Assembly: GCA_029098225.1 (NCBI GenBank)
Contig: JAQXNX010000016.1
Span: 1 to 64,000, forward strand
DNA length: 64,000 nucleotides
From: Spirochaetales bacterium
GTDB taxonomy: Bacteria; Spirochaetota; Spirochaetia; Treponematales; Treponemataceae
Direction: 5' to 3'
In this document: positions 9,941-19,219 of the stretch, piece by piece
Layout of the letters: every line of letters starts with the position of its first letter
How positions within the stretch are numbered: the first letter of the stretch is position 1
Notes under the pieces: generated by a model
Told to the model about the DNA's origin: nothing
What the model saw: only the letters and a program-made list of their open reading frames with translations
Database searches by the model: none
Position numbers and translations under genes: made by a program

Positions 9941-10657
9941 ATGAAAAAGCATATTCTCATTTATTTTTTTCTCATTTCTGTATCTTTTTTTGCATTTTCT
10001 GCAGAACAAGTGAATTTTCAGGATTTTGAGCTGGACACCCTGATTCACAGTATTGAAAAACCTGGAGCACCAATAATTACCGAAGACTATATAATTTTTA
10101 CCTGCGCTCCAAATTATCGTTATGTAGGAATTGCTTTTGATTTTGAAAACTATCAGACGATTCATCCATTTCAAATTCTTTCCAGAAAGGATGATGAAGA
10201 AAATGTAAGCCGGCACTTTATGTTTTACTGTTACAAGCGCCAGCATGAATTTACGACTCTAAAATATCGTCTTGTTTTTGACGGATTATGGACAAAAGAT
10301 CCACTTAACCCTAACTTTGTTTATGATGATAATGTTAACCTGTATTTTTCTGTTGTAAATGATCCTGACAGTGTAAAAATATATACAAAGAACGAAGAAA
10401 CATCCGGGGTAAAATTTATTTACAGAGGCGAAAGCGGTCAGAAAATTCATCTTGCTGGAACATTTACTTCCTGGGATCCGTGGATTTATGAATTAAAAGA
10501 AACAAGCAGTGGAATTTACGAGCTTACACTGCCACTTACAAAAGGAAAATATTATTACACTTACTATATTGGTTTAACGCCTGTCCTGGACAACACAAAT
10601 TCACAAAAGATTTACACGACAGACGGCAGAGTCGCAAACGTAATCACAGTAGATTAA
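9941..10657 (+). CDS. Secreted protein with C-terminal CBM48/AMPK-like glycogen-binding domain
   Basis: An in-frame TTG exists at 9920, but the ATG at 9941 begins a clean signal peptide (MKKHILIYFFLISVSFFAFSA), so I choose 9941, giving 238 residues. The C-terminal ~80 residues have the glycogen-binding fold signature: VKFIYRGESGQKIHLAGTF followed by TSWDPW, YELTLPLTKGKYYYTYYI, then TDGRVANVITVD. The N-terminal half (to ~residue 150) has no motif I know. CBM48-like domains bind alpha-glucans, but in many bacterial envelope proteins the fold is reused, so glucan binding is only inferred. The gene is divergent from flcA and convergent with ffh. No Shine-Dalgarno is seen; GATAAT lies six bases upstream. 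Confidence 0.6.
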   Translation: MKKHILIYFFLISVSFFAFSAEQVNFQDFELDTLIHSIEKPGAPIITEDYIIFTCAPNYRYVGIAFDFENYQTIHPFQILSRKDDEENVSRHFMFYCYKRQHEFTTLKYRLVFDGLWTKDPLNPNFVYDDNVNLYFSVVNDPDSVKIYTKNEETSGVKFIYRGESGQKIHLAGTFTSWDPWIYELKETSSGIYELTLPLTKGKYYYTYYIGLTPVLDNTNSQKIYTTDGRVANVITVD

Positions 10658-10663
10658 AAGAAA

Positions 10664-10693
10664 GAAAAAAAAGAGGGGGAAGTCTCCCCCTCG
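10664..10693 (-). terminator. Terminator of ffh
   Basis: GAGGGGGA at 10674-10681 pairs with TCCCCCTC at 10686-10693 around a 4-base loop. On the minus strand it is followed by a T-rich run (A-rich on plus at 10660-10673). It lies about 50 bases after the ffh stop. Confidence 0.7.
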
Positions 10694-10741
10694 CTCCCAA
10701 GTCCTCGCGCTAACGCGCTCCGGTCTTGTACGCTACCCTCT

Positions 10742-12193
10742 CTATCTGAACCTCTTTGCCATTTCCATGAGTTTTTTCATGTCCATGCCTTTTAATGCGC
10801 TTGGATCCATTCCGCCGGGAAGGCCACCCATTCCACCGGCACCGCCCATTCCGTTCATCATAGAAGGATCAAGTCCAAGCTGATTCATCATTCGTCCCTG
10901 CATTCCACGATTGCGGCTAACCTTCTTCATCATGAGCTTAGTTTTTTCAAACTGTTTGATAAGCTTGTTTACGTCAGCAACTGATGTACCGCTTCCCTTT
11001 GCAATTCTTTTGCGACGGCTTGGGCCAATTATTAAATGATTAAGACGTTCTTTATAAGTCATACTCTGAATAATTGCTTCGTTTTTCTTCATACTCGAAA
11101 GATCCATCTGTGAAGCATCCATTCCGCTCATTCCAGGAATCATATCAAGAAGCGACTGCATATTACCCATTTTCTTTACCTGCTGGAACTGCTCCAGATA
11201 ATCCTGCAGAGTAAATTCGTTTCTCTGCATTTTTTTCTGCATTTTAAGCGCAGCTTCGGCATCTACAGTTTCCTGGGCTTTTTCAACGAGAGAGACAACG
11301 TCTCCCATGCCAAGAATTCGGCTTGCAATACGTTCAGGATGGAAAACTTCAAAATCTTCAGTTTTTTCTCCGGTACCAATAAATAAAATTGGTTTTTCTG
11401 TAATTGTCTTAAGAGAAAGCGCTGCACCACCACGAGCATCAGAATCGAATTTAGTAAGAATAACACCTGTAAGTCCAAGCTGTTCATCAAAGCTCTTTGC
11501 AATATCAACTGCGTTCTGACCAGTCATGGCGTCGGCAACAAGAAGAACTTCTACAGGCGAAGTTTCTTTTTTAATCTTAACAAGTTCTGCCATCATTTCT
11601 TCATCAATCTGAAGACGTCCGGCAGTATCTATAATAATTGTATCATATCCGTTTTTACGTGCAAAATCGATTGAATCTTTTGCATTTTTTACGGCATTTT
11701 TTGAATCTTCTTTATAAACAGGAACACCAATCTTTTCGCCAAGCTGAGAAAGCTGTTCAACAGCAGCCGGACGAACTAAATCGCAGGCAGCGAGGAGAGG
11801 TTTTCTTCCATCCTTCTTTAATCGGGCAGCAAGCTTATGAGCTGCAGTTGTTTTACCGGCACCCTGAAGACCAAGCATCAAAATTACAGACTGAGTATCA
11901 GGTCCTTTTAAGTGTAAATCAACCTTGGTATCTCCAAGCATAGAAACCATCTTGTCATAGATGATTTTTGTAAACTGCTGGCCAGGATCTACTGCTTTTA
12001 ATACCTTTTCACCTTTTGCTTCTTCAATAGTAGAATTTACAAAACGGCGTACTACACGAAGATTTACATCGGCTTCAAGCAAAGCCATTTTAATTTCTTC
12101 TACTGTTTCTTCAATATTTTTTTCTGTAATTGTAGATTTTCCGCTGAGTTTTTTTACAATTCCACTAAAAGTTCCTGTGATTTTCTCTAACAT
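10742..12193 (-). CDS. ffh: Signal recognition particle protein Ffh (SRP54)
   Basis: 483 residues with complete NG and M domains. GTPase motifs are in order: GLQGAGKTTAAHKLA (P-loop, ~108), DLVRPAAVEQL (~138), DTAGRLQID (~190), TKFDSDARGGA (~249). The M domain after ~300 is methionine-rich (LLDMIPGMSGM) with the RRKRIAKGSG RNA-binding loop, and ends in a Gly/Met-rich tail. It binds 4.5S RNA and signal sequences and targets ribosomes to the FtsY receptor at the inner membrane. It lies 56 bases downstream of gpsA on the same strand, likely one operon, with its own terminator. Confidence 0.97.
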   Translation of the reverse strand: MLEKITGTFSGIVKKLSGKSTITEKNIEETVEEIKMALLEADVNLRVVRRFVNSTIEEAKGEKVLKAVDPGQQFTKIIYDKMVSMLGDTKVDLHLKGPDTQSVILMLGLQGAGKTTAAHKLAARLKKDGRKPLLAACDLVRPAAVEQLSQLGEKIGVPVYKEDSKNAVKNAKDSIDFARKNGYDTIIIDTAGRLQIDEEMMAELVKIKKETSPVEVLLVADAMTGQNAVDIAKSFDEQLGLTGVILTKFDSDARGGAALSLKTITEKPILFIGTGEKTEDFEVFHPERIASRILGMGDVVSLVEKAQETVDAEAALKMQKKMQRNEFTLQDYLEQFQQVKKMGNMQSLLDMIPGMSGMDASQMDLSSMKKNEAIIQSMTYKERLNHLIIGPSRRKRIAKGSGTSVADVNKLIKQFEKTKLMMKKVSRNRGMQGRMMNQLGLDPSMMNGMGGAGGMGGLPGGMDPSALKGMDMKKLMEMAKRFR

Positions 12194-12249
12194 TCTTAAA
12201 CCTCATCAAGCTGCACGATTAATCTTGCTTTAAGCGCCCGATTAAAATC

Positions 12250-13299
12250 TTATAAATGCATTAACTGATACAAATAATTTTCTACAGTTGTTTCCTTATT
12301 CAAAATTGAATAAAGTCCATTACAAAGCGGTAATTTTAAATCTTTTTTCTGTGCAATTTCGTGAACATATTTGCAGGCAATTGCACCTTCCGGTAAATAT
12401 CCGATTTTTCCTACATTAGCAATCAAATCGTCTATATTTTCAAATTTAGAAAGCATATCTGTCTTAATTAAATCCTGACCAAAACGACGGTTACGACCAT
12501 ATTTTGATTTACAGGTAACGTCCAGATCACCAACTCCAGAAATAGATGTAAAGGTTTCTGCATGAGTTGCACCCATTGCAAAGCCGATGGCCTGAATTTC
12601 GTTCAAACCGGCTGCAAGCAAAAGACTTTCTGTGTTATCTCCAAAAACTTCTGAATTTTCTGCAATTGCATCTAATGCACCATAAACAACAGCAATTACA
12701 TTTTTTGCTGCGGCGCAAATCTGCACACCTATTACATCAAAACTTGAAAATACCATAAGACCAGGAACTCTTAAAAGCTCACGGACTTTAATAGAATTCT
12801 TAGGATTCAGAGAAGCGGCAACCAGACCTGTAAGTTTTCCCATTGCAACTTCTTCAGCATGGCTTGGACCAGCTACATAAACAGTACAATCCTTATAATA
12901 TTCAGGAAGTACGCTTTCCATTGTTTCGAGAATAAGTTTAGGTCCGTTATCAGAAGGGACAAAGCCTTTTGTAACAGAAGCAATAACTGTTGAACCGTCT
13001 GCTATATTCGGAACATCTTTAATTTTCTGAATTGTAGAAGCAAGATATAAAGAAGGAGATGCAACTATTATAAATTCTTTTCCTGTAGCAACTTCAACAA
13101 TATCTTTAGAACAGGTTATTGTATCTTTTAATTTATAACCGTCAAGAAATCTTTTATTAACATGCTCATTATTTATAGAAGAAACAACATCATCTTCCAT
13201 GGCCCATATCTGAACCTTATGTCCACCACGTGCCAAAGCCTGAGCGAGACCAGTTCCCCAGGCACCCCCACCGATTACACCAACAGTTTTTTCTGACAT
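12250..13299 (-). CDS. gpsA: NAD(P)H-dependent glycerol-3-phosphate dehydrogenase
   Basis: 349 residues. The N-terminal Rossmann motif GVIGGGAWGTGLAQALA binds NAD(P), and conserved GpsA blocks follow: VIASVTKGF, VYVAGPSHAEEVA, AAKNVIAVVYG (catalytic Lys near 199), SGVGDLDVTCKSKYGRNRRFG. It reduces dihydroxyacetone phosphate to sn-glycerol-3-phosphate, the backbone of phospholipids. The start is supported by GGGAG upstream of the ATG. Full length; it precedes ffh in the same direction. Confidence 0.96.
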   Translation of the reverse strand: MSEKTVGVIGGGAWGTGLAQALARGGHKVQIWAMEDDVVSSINNEHVNKRFLDGYKLKDTITCSKDIVEVATGKEFIIVASPSLYLASTIQKIKDVPNIADGSTVIASVTKGFVPSDNGPKLILETMESVLPEYYKDCTVYVAGPSHAEEVAMGKLTGLVAASLNPKNSIKVRELLRVPGLMVFSSFDVIGVQICAAAKNVIAVVYGALDAIAENSEVFGDNTESLLLAAGLNEIQAIGFAMGATHAETFTSISGVGDLDVTCKSKYGRNRRFGQDLIKTDMLSKFENIDDLIANVGKIGYLPEGAIACKYVHEIAQKKDLKLPLCNGLYSILNKETTVENYLYQLMHL

Positions 13300-13315
13300 A
13301 TATCTACTCCCACTA

Positions 13316-13434
13316 CAATGACGGGTTCTTCGATTTTAGGCGGCTCCCCAGCCTCGCCGCTTGAGCCGTTCTTTCGATGAACCTGAAACGGCCCGCTGCT
13401 GCAGCCCGTTTCTTAACGGTTCTTCGATTTTAGG
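13316..13434. repeat. GC-rich gap with 18-bp direct repeat and hairpin
   Basis: The motif GGTTCTTCGATTTTAGGC occurs at 13324-13341 and again at 13418-13435, the second touching the ndk stop codon. A related TTCTTTCGAT lies between them near 13371. GAAACGG (13385-13391) pairs with CCGTTTC (13406-13412) around a GC-rich loop. The GC content is far above the surrounding genes. No T-run follows, so it is not an ordinary terminator. Confidence 0.55.
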
Positions 13435-13878
13435 CTAATACCAGCCATCCTCGCAGTCTTTCCAGTCGTAGATTTCTTCTGGCTTAAACCAGAGATTAAT
13501 TTCTCTTTCTGCACTTTCATCACTATCAGATGCGTGAATAATATTTCTTTCTGTATGGATACAATAATCTCCACGAATTGTTCCAGGATTAGCTTCAGAA
13601 GGCTTTGTAGCTCCACAGAATTTGCGCATCAAAGAAACACAATCATCAGCCTGCCAGACCATTGCAATTACAGGACCTGATGTTACATATTCAACTAAAC
13701 CATCATAAAAAGGTTTTCCATTATGCTCTGCATAGTGAGCAGCAGCAAGTTCTTTAGAAACATGAACCATTTTCAAACCGACAAGCTTAAAACCTTTCTT
13801 TTCAAGGCGTTCAATAACTTCGCCAACCAGACGCCTGTTAATTACACCTGGCTTTAACATTGTAAAACATCTACTCAT
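13435..13878 (-). CDS. ndk: Nucleoside diphosphate kinase
   Basis: 147 residues, normal length. It opens SRCFTMLKPGVINRRLVGEV and contains the active-site block ERNIIHASDSDESAEREI with the phospho-accepting histidine near residue 116, plus GTIRGDYCIHTE. It moves the gamma phosphate among NTPs and NDPs to balance nucleotide pools. The ATG lies nine bases after a perfect TATAAT with no Shine-Dalgarno, so translation is probably from a leaderless or nearly leaderless mRNA. Confidence 0.96.
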   Translation of the reverse strand: MSRCFTMLKPGVINRRLVGEVIERLEKKGFKLVGLKMVHVSKELAAAHYAEHNGKPFYDGLVEYVTSGPVIAMVWQADDCVSLMRKFCGATKPSEANPGTIRGDYCIHTERNIIHASDSDESAEREINLWFKPEEIYDWKDCEDGWY

Positions 13879-13887
13879 AATATTGTG

Positions 13888-13916
13888 ATTATATAAGAAG
13901 AATAAAGTCTTTTCAA
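13888..13916 (-). promoter_or_regulatory. ndk promoter
   Basis: On the minus strand: TTGAAA (13911-13916), a 17-base spacer, TATAAT (13888-13893). Nine bases remain before the ndk ATG at 13878. Confidence 0.65.
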
Positions 13917-14032
13917 TATATCTAAAAATTTATCAAAGTTGGGAAAAATTGATTTTAATTTTTCATTCTTTTTTTTACTTTTTCTCCATTATTTTTTCAA
14001 ATTATCAAAAAAATCTTTTTTTTTCTTCTTTC

Positions 14033-14788
14033 CTAATTCTGACCTGTTAACTCACGAGCCTTTTCTTCAACTTTTTTTGCCAGTGCTACAGAATCATTCT
14101 GATTTTCTGTAATTATTCTTACAAAAACGCTTCCGGCTACAATTGCTTCAACAGAATTACACAAGACTTTTGCCTGTTCACCATTTGAAATACCGAAGCC
14201 TCCGTATACTTTGCTTCCACCTTCACTGACTTTCTTTAAAAATTTCAAGGTTGCATCATCTATTGTTGTATCTGTTCCGGTAATGCCAGTTCGAAGCGCA
14301 GCATAAATATATGGAAAACCTGCATGTGCAAGTTTATAAAGCCGCTCATTACTCATAGAAGGTGCAGCAACCGGAATATTTATCATTCCATATTTTTTAC
14401 AGGCAGCAGTAAGCCCTTCATCAAAATCAAATGGAAAATCTGGAATAATCATTCCTTTTACGCCAGCTTCGGATGCGCGTTTACAAAAATTATCTACTCC
14501 TGGAGTATATATTAATGAACCGTAACTCATAAGATATATTGTTACATCTGGAAACTCTTTATGAACCTGAGAAATAAAATTTAATCCATCAGAAGTTTTA
14601 AAACCGCGTTCCAGAACTTTAGTACAGGCTGTCTGAATTGCAGGTCCATCCGCACTCGGATCTGAAAATGGAAGCTGAATTTCCAGAATATCCGCACCGC
14701 CTTTTACAAGTGCTCGGGCAACAGAAAGTGAAATTTCAACTGAAGGATAACCAGCTACAAGATGACTCATTAATTTTATTTTATTCAT
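14033..14788 (-). CDS. trpA: Tryptophan synthase alpha subunit
   Basis: 251 residues, slightly short for TrpA (usually ~265). Recognisable blocks: LMSHLVAGYPSVEIS, ADILEIQLPFSDPSADGP with the catalytic Glu and Asp, YLMSYGSLIYTPGVDNF, VKGMIIPDFPFD, GITGTDTTIDD, KVYGGFGISNGEQAKV. It cleaves indole-glycerol phosphate and passes indole through a tunnel to TrpB, which here is the C-terminal part of the neighbouring fusion protein. It is the last gene of the trp operon, 18 bases after the fusion. No clear terminator hairpin follows, only a T-rich gap. Confidence 0.93.
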   Translation of the reverse strand: MNKIKLMSHLVAGYPSVEISLSVARALVKGGADILEIQLPFSDPSADGPAIQTACTKVLERGFKTSDGLNFISQVHKEFPDVTIYLMSYGSLIYTPGVDNFCKRASEAGVKGMIIPDFPFDFDEGLTAACKKYGMINIPVAAPSMSNERLYKLAHAGFPYIYAALRTGITGTDTTIDDATLKFLKKVSEGGSKVYGGFGISNGEQAKVLCNSVEAIVAGSVFVRIITENQNDSVALAKKVEEKARELTGQN

Positions 14789-14806
14789 AATTAACTCCTG
14801 ATTTTT

Positions 14807-17554
14807 TTAGTTCATTACTTTTGCATCATGAATATCTTTATTAGCTTCAAGACGTTCAATTTCTTCATGAAGGAAATTCAGCCATTCTTCCGGGCGGAAA
14901 ACAGGACTTGTAATGAATACATCTTTATCTCCGCGGCCGCTCATATTTATTATAATTGCCTGATCAGAAGAAAACTCCTTCGCCATTTTAATTGCTGCTG
15001 CACCAGCATGTGCACTTTCCAATGCAAAAAGGATTCCTTCATTTTTTGCAAAGAAACTTACAGCTTCAAGTGCTTCTTTATCCAGGACAGAAGTAAATTC
15101 TATTCGCCCGGATTTTCCAAGACTTGCAAGCTGCGGACCAATTCCGCAATAATCAAGACCTGCAGAAATTGAGCGTGTCGGCAAAGCCTGTCCATCTTCA
15201 TCTAAAAGAAAACGGCTTTTATATCCCTGGAGAATTCCATCGCGGCCAGCATTTCCTGTCATTCGGCTTGCATTTTCTCCAATCCCCTTTCCTACTCCAC
15301 CTGCTTCTACACCTATTAAACGTGGAGACTTTTCATTAATAAATGGTTCAAAAAATCCTATTGAATTTGAACCACCTCCTACGCAGGCAATCATTGCACC
15401 GATTTTTATTCCACGCTCCTGTGCCTGCTTTTTTACCTCGCGTCCAATTACGCTCTGAAACTCGCGGACAATATCAGGAAAAGGAGCCGGACCAAGTGCG
15501 CTTCCCAAAACATAATGAGTTGAATCAGGATTTGCAGCCCAGTCGCGCATTGCTTCGTTTACTGCATCTTTTAATGTTCGACTTCCAGATTTTACCGGAT
15601 GAACTTTTGCTCCATATAATTCCATAGCTGCCACATTTGGCTGCTGACGCCGCACATCAACTTCGCCCATATAAATTGTACAATCAAGTCCGAGTTTTGC
15701 GCATGCTGCTGCTGTTGCAAGTCCGTGTTGTCCTGCTCCTGTTTCTGCAATAATACGTTTTTTACCCATACGTTTAGCAAGCAGGCACTGCCCTATAGCA
15801 TTATTAATTTTATGAGCTCCTGTATTTGCAAGACCTTCAAGTTTTATATAAATCTGAGCACCGCCTAAAAGCTTTGTTGCAGTTGGTGCAAAATAAAGCG
15901 GAGTCTCGCGGCCAATATAATCACGACGGATAATCTCAAGTTCATTTAAAAAAGATGAATCTTTCATAGCTTCATTAAACGCCAATTCCAGTTCATCAAG
16001 AGGACGTCGCAAAACTTCTGCAACATATTTTCCTCCAAAATCATCAAAAAAACCGTCAACCGAAGCAGTTGATTTTCTGCCGCTTATTGATTTTTTTGAA
16101 TTAATATTTTCAAATAATCTGTTCATTTTTTCCTCACTTTTTATTCCGATTTTTTCAAGATTTTCAATTCCACTCGAAATATCTAAAAGTTCAAAATTTT
16201 TTACATCTGCAATATTTTCAGGATTCAGGCCACCCGCAAGCCACAAATTATCTTTATGTGCAAAATCAAAATCTTTTTGAATTGAATCTGCTTTTTTTAC
16301 TTCCGAAACAAATTCTTTAGAATCCAGAAGTACACGCAGTTCTCCTTTTTTAATAAGTTCCTGACGTTCTTCATTTGTCTTTACAGCAAAATAATGCGGC
16401 AACTCAAGAAGAGAAGAATCTACTTCAGAATATTTTATATTATGAAACTGAAGGACATCAAAAATACCGTCTTTAACAAATTGAATTGCCTGATGACTTT
16501 CTGGAGAAGTAACATCTGTAATTACACAAACCTTTATTGCTTTAATGGAATCAAAATATTTAAGTAACTCCTTAAGCCGGTTTTCTTTTGTAATACTACG
16601 TGGAAATTTATCTGCAAAAATAAAGCCTAAAAAATCTGCACCAAGCTTCATTGCGAGTAAAGCATCCTGACTTCTTGTAAGCCCACAGATTTTTACCAGA
16701 GGTTTATTTTTTTTGCAAACCAGGGAAGATGCATATTCGTTCCAGAACTGTGAATTTTTGTTCTCCCGGGAATTGCAAAAAGCTGTTACAAACTGAACTG
16801 ATTTTTCCGGATTCTTCGCAGCAGCTTCCCCAAGCAAAAGTCCTGAAAACCCCAACGAACCGATTGACTTTGCACATTCAACAGTCGTAACACCACTTTC
16901 AAAAATAATTCTTGCATCATCGCCCATTATTTTTTTTATTTTGCTCATCATCATACAGGGACGAAGAAGATCAATTTTAAAGTTAGCTAAATCACGAGAA
17001 TTAACTCCACATACAAAACATTTTTTTTCAAGCTGCGGCATTATAAAGGAAAGCTTTTCCAAATCTTCATCGCTTCTAATTTCAATTAGTGCAGACATTC
17101 CAAGTTCCTGAACTTTTTCTGCCATTTCTAAAAGATTTTCCTTAGAAAGAATTCTTGCAATTAAAAGAACAGCGTCTGCTCCAGCTCTGTAAGAAATTTC
17201 TATTTCTTCTTTGAATAAAAGAAAATCTTTTCTTAGAACTGCAGTTTCTGTTGCATTGCAGACTTCTAGAAGATCTTTTAAGCTTCCCTTAAAATAATTT
17301 GATTCTGTAAGACAACTGACAGCTGCAGCTCCGGACTTAGAATAATTTATAGCCGTTACTGAAGGATCAAGATCGCAGGCAATATCTCCTTTACTTGGAG
17401 AAGCTCGTTTTACTTCAAGTATTACACCTTTAGCAGCCATAAACGGATGAACTGCCCGAATTCGCTTTTGAGGAATTTCAATTCCAAAAGTCATGCCAAG
17501 ACGTTCTATATCAGACAATCGTTTATCTATAATTTGTTTTAATATATCGCTCAT
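14807..17554 (-). CDS. trpCFB: TrpC-TrpF-TrpB triple fusion
   Basis: 915 residues holding three enzymes. Residues 1-260 are indole-3-glycerol-phosphate synthase (ILEVKRASPSKGDI, VLRKDFLLFKEEIEI, VCGVNSRDLANF, FESGVTT). Residues ~283-490 are phosphoribosylanthranilate isomerase (KICGLTRSQDALLAMKLGAD, GFIFADKFPRSI, WLAGGLNPENI, DISSGIE). Residues ~510-915 are tryptophan synthase beta (FGGKYVAEVL, KLEGLANTGAHKINNAIGQ with the PLP-binding Lys, ETGAGQHGLATA, GGGSNSIG). TrpC-TrpF fusions are well known; I recall few cases where TrpB is appended as well. No stop or frameshift breaks the reading frame, and all three sets of catalytic motifs look intact. It sits 20 bases from trpGD and 18 from trpA. 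Confidence 0.92.
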   Translation of the reverse strand: MSDILKQIIDKRLSDIERLGMTFGIEIPQKRIRAVHPFMAAKGVILEVKRASPSKGDIACDLDPSVTAINYSKSGAAAVSCLTESNYFKGSLKDLLEVCNATETAVLRKDFLLFKEEIEISYRAGADAVLLIARILSKENLLEMAEKVQELGMSALIEIRSDEDLEKLSFIMPQLEKKCFVCGVNSRDLANFKIDLLRPCMMMSKIKKIMGDDARIIFESGVTTVECAKSIGSLGFSGLLLGEAAAKNPEKSVQFVTAFCNSRENKNSQFWNEYASSLVCKKNKPLVKICGLTRSQDALLAMKLGADFLGFIFADKFPRSITKENRLKELLKYFDSIKAIKVCVITDVTSPESHQAIQFVKDGIFDVLQFHNIKYSEVDSSLLELPHYFAVKTNEERQELIKKGELRVLLDSKEFVSEVKKADSIQKDFDFAHKDNLWLAGGLNPENIADVKNFELLDISSGIENLEKIGIKSEEKMNRLFENINSKKSISGRKSTASVDGFFDDFGGKYVAEVLRRPLDELELAFNEAMKDSSFLNELEIIRRDYIGRETPLYFAPTATKLLGGAQIYIKLEGLANTGAHKINNAIGQCLLAKRMGKKRIIAETGAGQHGLATAAACAKLGLDCTIYMGEVDVRRQQPNVAAMELYGAKVHPVKSGSRTLKDAVNEAMRDWAANPDSTHYVLGSALGPAPFPDIVREFQSVIGREVKKQAQERGIKIGAMIACVGGGSNSIGFFEPFINEKSPRLIGVEAGGVGKGIGENASRMTGNAGRDGILQGYKSRFLLDEDGQALPTRSISAGLDYCGIGPQLASLGKSGRIEFTSVLDKEALEAVSFFAKNEGILFALESAHAGAAAIKMAKEFSSDQAIIINMSGRGDKDVFITSPVFRPEEWLNFLHEEIERLEANKDIHDAKVMN

Positions 17555-17574
17555 TTTTTTGTATAATTCCCAGA

Positions 17575-19182
17575 TTATTTGATTTCTGCACTAACCTTTT
17601 GAATCTGATTCAGTTTTTCAAGAGTTTTGCCATTTTCAATTGCATCAATAGCCATATCATATCCGTCTTTCAAAGTTTTTACTTTTCCACACAAATACAA
17701 AACAGCACCTGCATTTAATCCGATTGCATAACGGATTGTACGACGGCCAGCACCTTTAAGAACATCCATTGCAAGCGCAGCATTTTCAATACCGTTTCCA
17801 CCATAAAGTTCATTTTCATCCGCATCTGTAATTCCAAATTTTTCCGGATTGATTACATATTGATTTTCGTTTCCCTTTTCATCTATCTGATAAACGTTTG
17901 TAACAGCACACGGAGAAATTTCATCGTAACCATCTTCTGAATTAACTACCATAACTCTTTTTGCGCCAAGAGAAATTGCTGCATGCGCATAATCTTTTAA
18001 CAGAGCTTTTGAATAAACACCAAGAACTTCGTATTCTGCATTTGCCGGATTTAAAAGCGGTCCAAGTACATTAAAAATAGTTTTTATACCAAGTGCTTTT
18101 CGGATTGGGGCAGCAAAACGCATTGCTGAATGATAAACAGGTGCCATCAAAAAACCAAAACCTGTTTTTTCTATAAGCTCTGCAGTTTTTTCCGGAGCGG
18201 CCATAATGTTAATACCAAGGGCTTCAAAAAAATCTGCAGATCCGGATTTTGAAGAAACAGCTCGATTTCCATGCTTTGCCATAACCTGTCCGCAGCTTGC
18301 AGCAACAAGTGCCGAAAGTGAAGAAATATTAAAACTTCCTTTTCCGTCGCCTCCTGTTCCAACAATTTCTGCAAGACCAGTTCTACAAAGAGGAAAATCT
18401 GTTTTCTTTTTAAGCATTACTTCTGCGGCGCCTGCCATTTCTTCTGCAGTAGGGAGACCTCGTGCCGCCATAGCAGTAAGTACAGCAGAAGCAACTTTTT
18501 CATCCATCATTCCGTCTGTAAGTTCACCAATAAACTGGCTGATCTGTTCGCGGCTTAACGGCTTCTTCTGATCGATTAATTGATTCAAGATAAGAACATG
18601 AGAAAGATTTTCGCGGGAATACTTCAAAAATCCTTTAAAAATTGCATCACCGTTTTCGCTTGCAATACTTTCTGGATGAAACTGAACGCCTTCTATGATA
18701 ATTTTTTTATGGCGGATTCCCATTATGTCTCCATCCTTAGCTCTGGCAGTAACTTCAAAATCTTCACTCAAACTTGATTCATCTATTACCAGAGAATGAT
18801 AACGGGTAAATTTTCCTTTAAGCCCTATGTTACGGAAAATACCACGTCCATCGGTTTTTATTTCTTCAACAATTCCGTGACGGATATATTTAGCTCCAAC
18901 AATTTTTGCTCCGAATGCAGCACCAATAGCCTGATGTCCTAAGCAAATTCCAAGAATAGGAATTTTACCTGCAAAATATTTAATAGCTTCTATAGAAATC
19001 CCCGCTTCTGCTGGAGTTCCGGGACCTGGACCAATTACAATATGAGTCGGCTTAACATTCACAATATCTTCTATTTTAATTTCTTCAGAACGAAAAACTT
19101 TTACATTTTCACCTGAAACCCGCTCCAGACTCTGAACTATATTAAATGTAAAACTATCTTTATTATCTATAAATACAATCAT
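17575..19182 (-). CDS. trpGD: TrpG-TrpD fusion: anthranilate synthase glutaminase + phosphoribosyltransferase
   Basis: 535 residues from the ATG at 19182. The open frame extends to 19230, but 19182 has CAGGAGAC just upstream, begins the canonical MIVFIDNKDSFTFNI, and avoids overlapping trpE. Residues 1-190 are the glutamine amidotransferase (GPGPGTPAEAG, GICLGHQAIGAAFG with nucleophilic Cys, GVQFHPES with His and Glu). Residues ~205-535 are anthranilate phosphoribosyltransferase (GTGGDGKGSFNIS, KHGNRAVSSKSGSADFFEALG, FNVLGPLLNPA). TrpG supplies ammonia to TrpE; TrpD adds phosphoribose to anthranilate. The same fusion occurs in enterobacteria. Confidence 0.93.
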   Translation of the reverse strand: MIVFIDNKDSFTFNIVQSLERVSGENVKVFRSEEIKIEDIVNVKPTHIVIGPGPGTPAEAGISIEAIKYFAGKIPILGICLGHQAIGAAFGAKIVGAKYIRHGIVEEIKTDGRGIFRNIGLKGKFTRYHSLVIDESSLSEDFEVTARAKDGDIMGIRHKKIIIEGVQFHPESIASENGDAIFKGFLKYSRENLSHVLILNQLIDQKKPLSREQISQFIGELTDGMMDEKVASAVLTAMAARGLPTAEEMAGAAEVMLKKKTDFPLCRTGLAEIVGTGGDGKGSFNISSLSALVAASCGQVMAKHGNRAVSSKSGSADFFEALGINIMAAPEKTAELIEKTGFGFLMAPVYHSAMRFAAPIRKALGIKTIFNVLGPLLNPANAEYEVLGVYSKALLKDYAHAAISLGAKRVMVVNSEDGYDEISPCAVTNVYQIDEKGNENQYVINPEKFGITDADENELYGGNGIENAALAMDVLKGAGRRTIRYAIGLNAGAVLYLCGKVKTLKDGYDMAIDAIENGKTLEKLNQIQKVSAEIK

Positions 19183-19219
19183 TTTTGTCTCCTGATTTTT
19201 CCGATATAACGTATCATTT

